Shown here piece by piece: positions 60,601 through 64,000 of a stretch of 64,000 nucleotides of DNA (positions are counted from its first letter, which is position 1; every line of letters begins with the position of its first letter). Made by a program: the position numbers and the translations under genes. The stretch comes from Psoroptes ovis. Its lineage: Eukaryota > Arthropoda > Arachnida > Sarcoptiformes > Psoroptidae. The notes beneath the pieces are model-generated. The model was given only the letters and a program-made list of their open reading frames with translations. It did no database searches and had not been told where the DNA came from. Location of the stretch: contig PQWQ01000019.1 of NCBI GenBank assembly GCA_002943765.1, forward strand, positions 806,001 through 870,000, given 5' to 3'.

Positions 60601-63600
60601 TTTTTCCACACACGAATCCTGTTTGAATTGAATGAAGATGAACGAAATTATCTTTCGTTACAAATGTTTGAATCATTATTATCTATTTATGAATTTTATT
60701 TGGATTACAAGCGCCATAAAAGTACTGAAGACATTCGAAACGATGATTTAAATCAAAAAATTCGACAATCAAAACAAAATCTGTATCACTTTTTGCATGA
60801 TTATCGTCAATATTATTCACATCGATTGATATTATACCGGTTAATACAATTGAATCTATTTGAAATGAGCGAATATCTGGCCCTGTTACATGGTGATTAT
60901 TTGCATCTTGTTTATTACGTACTCAAATTTAAATGTATCAATAATAATTCGATTGATGATAACCATGCTCAAAACACTGAAAATCAAAAACAAATAATTC
61001 GATTATTAACATCGAACCAAGTGACCTATTCACTGATATTAAGTGTTGAATATTTACAATCACAATTAATCAATAATGATAATGGTTCGAAATCATTGGC
61101 ATCAACGAATGAATGTCGTTCGATAATGTTGATTGAATTGTATTTGAAATTTGTATTTAAACAGCTGACCAAACTGTCATTGAAACAATTGTATCGTCTG
61201 GCCAATGTATTCAATGTCCAGAATCTTGCCGTACGTTTATTATTGAATCAAACATTGATTTATTGTAATCAAACATATCTTTGTGGTGATACTCTTCAAG
61301 AAGGTGGAGATGATCAAGATGATGATGCTGAGCACCAACAACAGCAGCAGCAGCAACAAACACCACAAGATGGTCAAAATACATCATCCGATAGTATCAA
61401 TACCTTATCGGAATCCGATACAAGTCTTATAGTTACATCGCAAGGAAATTTACGCCGTAGTTTGCTGCCGATTAAATTTAAAGATTTATTAAATATGGAC
61501 ATATTTCTACAATCCTTATTCTTGAAGAAATTATTAAGTAAAAAATCTAAGAAATCAAATCATCGCAAGCATTATAACTGGACGTTTTACCGGCAAATTG
61601 TTGATCAATTCATTTCGAAACATGATCGCTTATATCAACGACAATTACATGATTATTATGATCGAAAAAAATGTCAGCGACAACAGCATTTGGAATTTGG
61701 AGATAATTATTTCAATTATCACGTATTAGCCGGTACACATTGTTCAATGTTTTACAACGATAAACATTATTATTTATGGGGACAATTTGAGCATACATTT
61801 ACGAATAGTGAGCGGTTGGAGCAAACATTTTGCCGAAATGATTCGAATGATGATCATGGTGTATCAACATCATCATCTATATCCAGCAATACAATTAAAC
61901 AAATATCGAAACCTCAGTGTAATGAATTTTTTTCCACCATAATCAATGACCCGATACGTTCGATTGCAATCGGTTATCAACATATGATCATTCTCTGCGA
62001 CGCCGGTATTTATGGTATTGGTTCATCAATATTTGGACAATTAGGTCTTGGCGCACAAATTCTATCGACTCGATATCCAATGTTATTACGATTTGATGGT
62101 AAATCAATTTCAAAGGTTGCATGTGGTTCATATCATACGCTACTATTATCAAATGATGGTCATTTATATTCATTTGGTTGGTCATTGCATGGACAACTTG
62201 GACATGGATTAATGATTGATGATCAATTCGTGCCACGATTAGTACAATATTTCATCGATATCAATGTATCGATTGCTGATGTTTCGGCTGGTTATGCACA
62301 TACAGCCGGTAAGATTATTACTTGTGATCATATCAATTAAATGATTAATTTTAATTTTTAATTAATTACAGCCTTGACCACGACTGGTGATTTGTATGTA
62401 TTTGGTCAGAATTGTTACGGGCAATTAGGTATCGATGATCATTGTGATGATTTTAAAAATCAAAAAGTTTTCATACCACAAAAATTTTCAATCCTTTCAT
62501 CACCGATTCGAATGGTATGCTGTGGCCCGTTCCATACTGTTATTGTCACGGCTATTGAAGGCCAAGAGAAACTTTATTGTTGGGGTATTGATCCGAAAAC
62601 ATGGCGCATTAAAATGCGTGCTGATCGTGCCCACTATCAATATCATATTCATCGACATCAAAGTGATTCTTTCAACAATAATAGTTCCAAATCAACTAAT
62701 TATGCTAAAATACGTGAAATAAGTTTGGGAAAATTAGCACGTGGTAGTTTTATAAAGAAAATAGCAGCTGGACAATCGCATACGTTGCTACTGACTGATC
62801 AAGGTATGATTTATTCATTCGGTACAGGACGTGATGGACAGCTAGGACTATCATTGATCAAACAGCATAATGATCCTCATCAGCAACAATTACAACATGC
62901 TCAACAATCATATGAATTAGAAGCTCAACAAATTTCATTGAAAATCTTGGAAGATTCAACTGACAATAATAACATTAACGATGATGATGATGAATATGAA
63001 CAATATGATTATCGACGACGACAACAAAATTCGATTCATTTCATCGATATTTCATGTGGTCTATTTCATTCATTAGCGATGGATATCGATGGTAATGTAT
63101 GGGGTTGGGGACAAAACACCTTTGGACAATTATATGAATCGAATTCATCGAACACCAATGATAATAATAATTCGAATGATTCGAATTCACAACATCATGA
63201 TGATCTTGATGATTCAACCATCTCGTTATCATCATTAACCACGCATTCAAATGATTCAAACGTCGTGAAATTATCTAAACATATTTCCAACATGAATCTA
63301 AGCCATCCATTTCTATCGAATCAAGTGCAATTATCAACTGATCATGGTGGTGGTGGCAGCACCATATCGAGCAAAAATAATCGTTGGCAACCATCGATAT
63401 TGTTTTCAATTAAAAATATTTGTAAACAACCACAAACCTCATATGATTATGATAATTTTATTGGTTTTGATCAATCACCACCACCAACAAAAGAAGATGA
63501 ACAATGTTCAATGATTAATCGATTACAAATGAAAATATTGAAAACAATTATTTATAATCGAAATGAATTGAATCTGAAATCATTAATACGAAGGTTTTTA

Positions 63601-64000
63601 ATGGTTTTAATGTGAAATTTGATTCAAATTTGACTTTAACTCTTTCTTTTTTTCTTAGATTCGAACAATTGGAATTGTATCAATTGTGTTCATTGCTGTC
63701 ATATATTGCCAATGATTTCATTGATGGCTCGTCAAAATATTTGTTTATGGCATTGCAGCGAGAATTATGTGGTAAATCATCCAAGAATTCGAATGATAAT
63801 CCATTGATAATTGAAGAATTGATCAATATACTCGAATTCTTCTTACAAAAAATTGAATCACATTCGAAATTATCAACAAAATGTCGTTTGACAGCGAAAT
63901 TATTGGAAAATTTTATAAATTTTTGGCTGAATATTGACCCAGAGAAATTTCCAATCAAATCAGATGATTTTGTAAAAATTTTAGCAGAAATATATCTGAA
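57655..64000 (+). CDS. large RCC1-repeat protein (Claret/GLO-4-like candidate), partial
   Basis: Exons 57655-62308, 62372-63593 and 63659 to beyond the window, with introns of 63 and 65 bp (second donor GTTTTT is weak, but the frame joins cleanly as R-F-E-Q); at least 2072 codons. The N-terminal 700 residues hold beta-propeller-like strands (LVLYTSDYRLHLFQ, VAIVGTKCGQISMIDL, LLITCSNDEQYYLILEE) interrupted by Ser/Asn/Asp low complexity. About 940-1200 is helical (RCPRRRVITALNMFRFW, YLALLHGDYLHLVYYVLKF), with a polyQ near 1230. From about 1354 to 1800 there are seven RCC1 units (for example ACGSYHTLLLSNDGHLYSFG, WGWGQNTFGQL), enough for one closed seven-bladed propeller. More helical sequence follows. 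RCC1 propellers often act as GTPase exchange factors or scaffolds. The propeller/helical/RCC1 order fits the Claret/GLO-4 trafficking proteins better than RPGR, Alsin or HERC, but I name it only tentatively. Confidence 0.8.

Noticed and set aside
57655..64000. Assignment of the RCC1-repeat gene to Alsin, RPGR or HERC
   Set aside because: The RCC1 block is preceded by about 1350 residues, and no DH/PH, MORN, VPS9 or HECT sequence is seen in the part available.
1..64000. tRNA, rRNA or CRISPR loci
   Set aside because: No cloverleaf with B-box-like GGTTCGAATCC, no rRNA sequence and no regularly spaced repeat array was found. Short structured RNAs could still be missed by eye.

Overview
The window reads as nuclear DNA of an arthropod. 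A very AT-rich genome, introns of only 63-153 bp, coding frames full of Gln, Asn, Ser and His runs, a Notum orthologue and a GPATCH11 orthologue all point to animal DNA. The style fits an acariform (astigmatid) mite best, but that is inference; no species-diagnostic sequence was identified.

Two landscapes meet near 46.8 kb. Positions 1 to about 46.8 kb form a gene-poor, repeat-rich tract. It holds one truncated Ty3/gypsy-type LTR retrotransposon (about 6.4-8.7 kb, minus strand), 16 copies of an 80-88 bp hairpin element with TTAGGTTGTCCGAAAAGTT-like ends and mostly TA flanks (mariner-type MITEs, four subfamilies), four copies of a second palindromic element, a diverged pair of a third repeat, several minisatellites and microsatellites, and a few regulatory-looking clusters (a CTCF-type core, a perfect DR1 nuclear-receptor site, clustered TCF-type sites). 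Only two segments there look exon-like: a signal-peptide exon with a GTAAGT donor at 21.22-21.28 kb and an open, reverse-transcriptase- or membrane-like segment at 17.06-17.25 kb, both on the minus strand.

From 46.87 kb to the right edge the DNA is gene-dense. Notum (plus strand, three exons) encodes the Wnt palmitoleoyl-protein carboxylesterase with its Ser/Asp/His triad, but has a long low-complexity N-terminal extension ahead of an internal signal peptide. Next come three intronless, same-strand genes (51.48-56.12 kb) encoding related single-pass membrane proteins of a family I do not recognise. They share four aligned cysteines, a [F]-x-Y...YL[IV]S segment and a C-terminal membrane span, and are separated by only 83 and 63 bp. 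The third ends 36 bp from the convergent GPATCH11-like gene (minus strand, two exons). Divergently from it starts a very large gene encoding an N-terminal propeller-like region, a helical region and seven RCC1 repeats, which runs off the window.

The best candidate for an undescribed system is the triplet of paralogous membrane proteins beside Notum. Nothing in the sequence shows what they bind. The shared ectodomain with divergent tails suggests a lineage-specific receptor or adhesion family.
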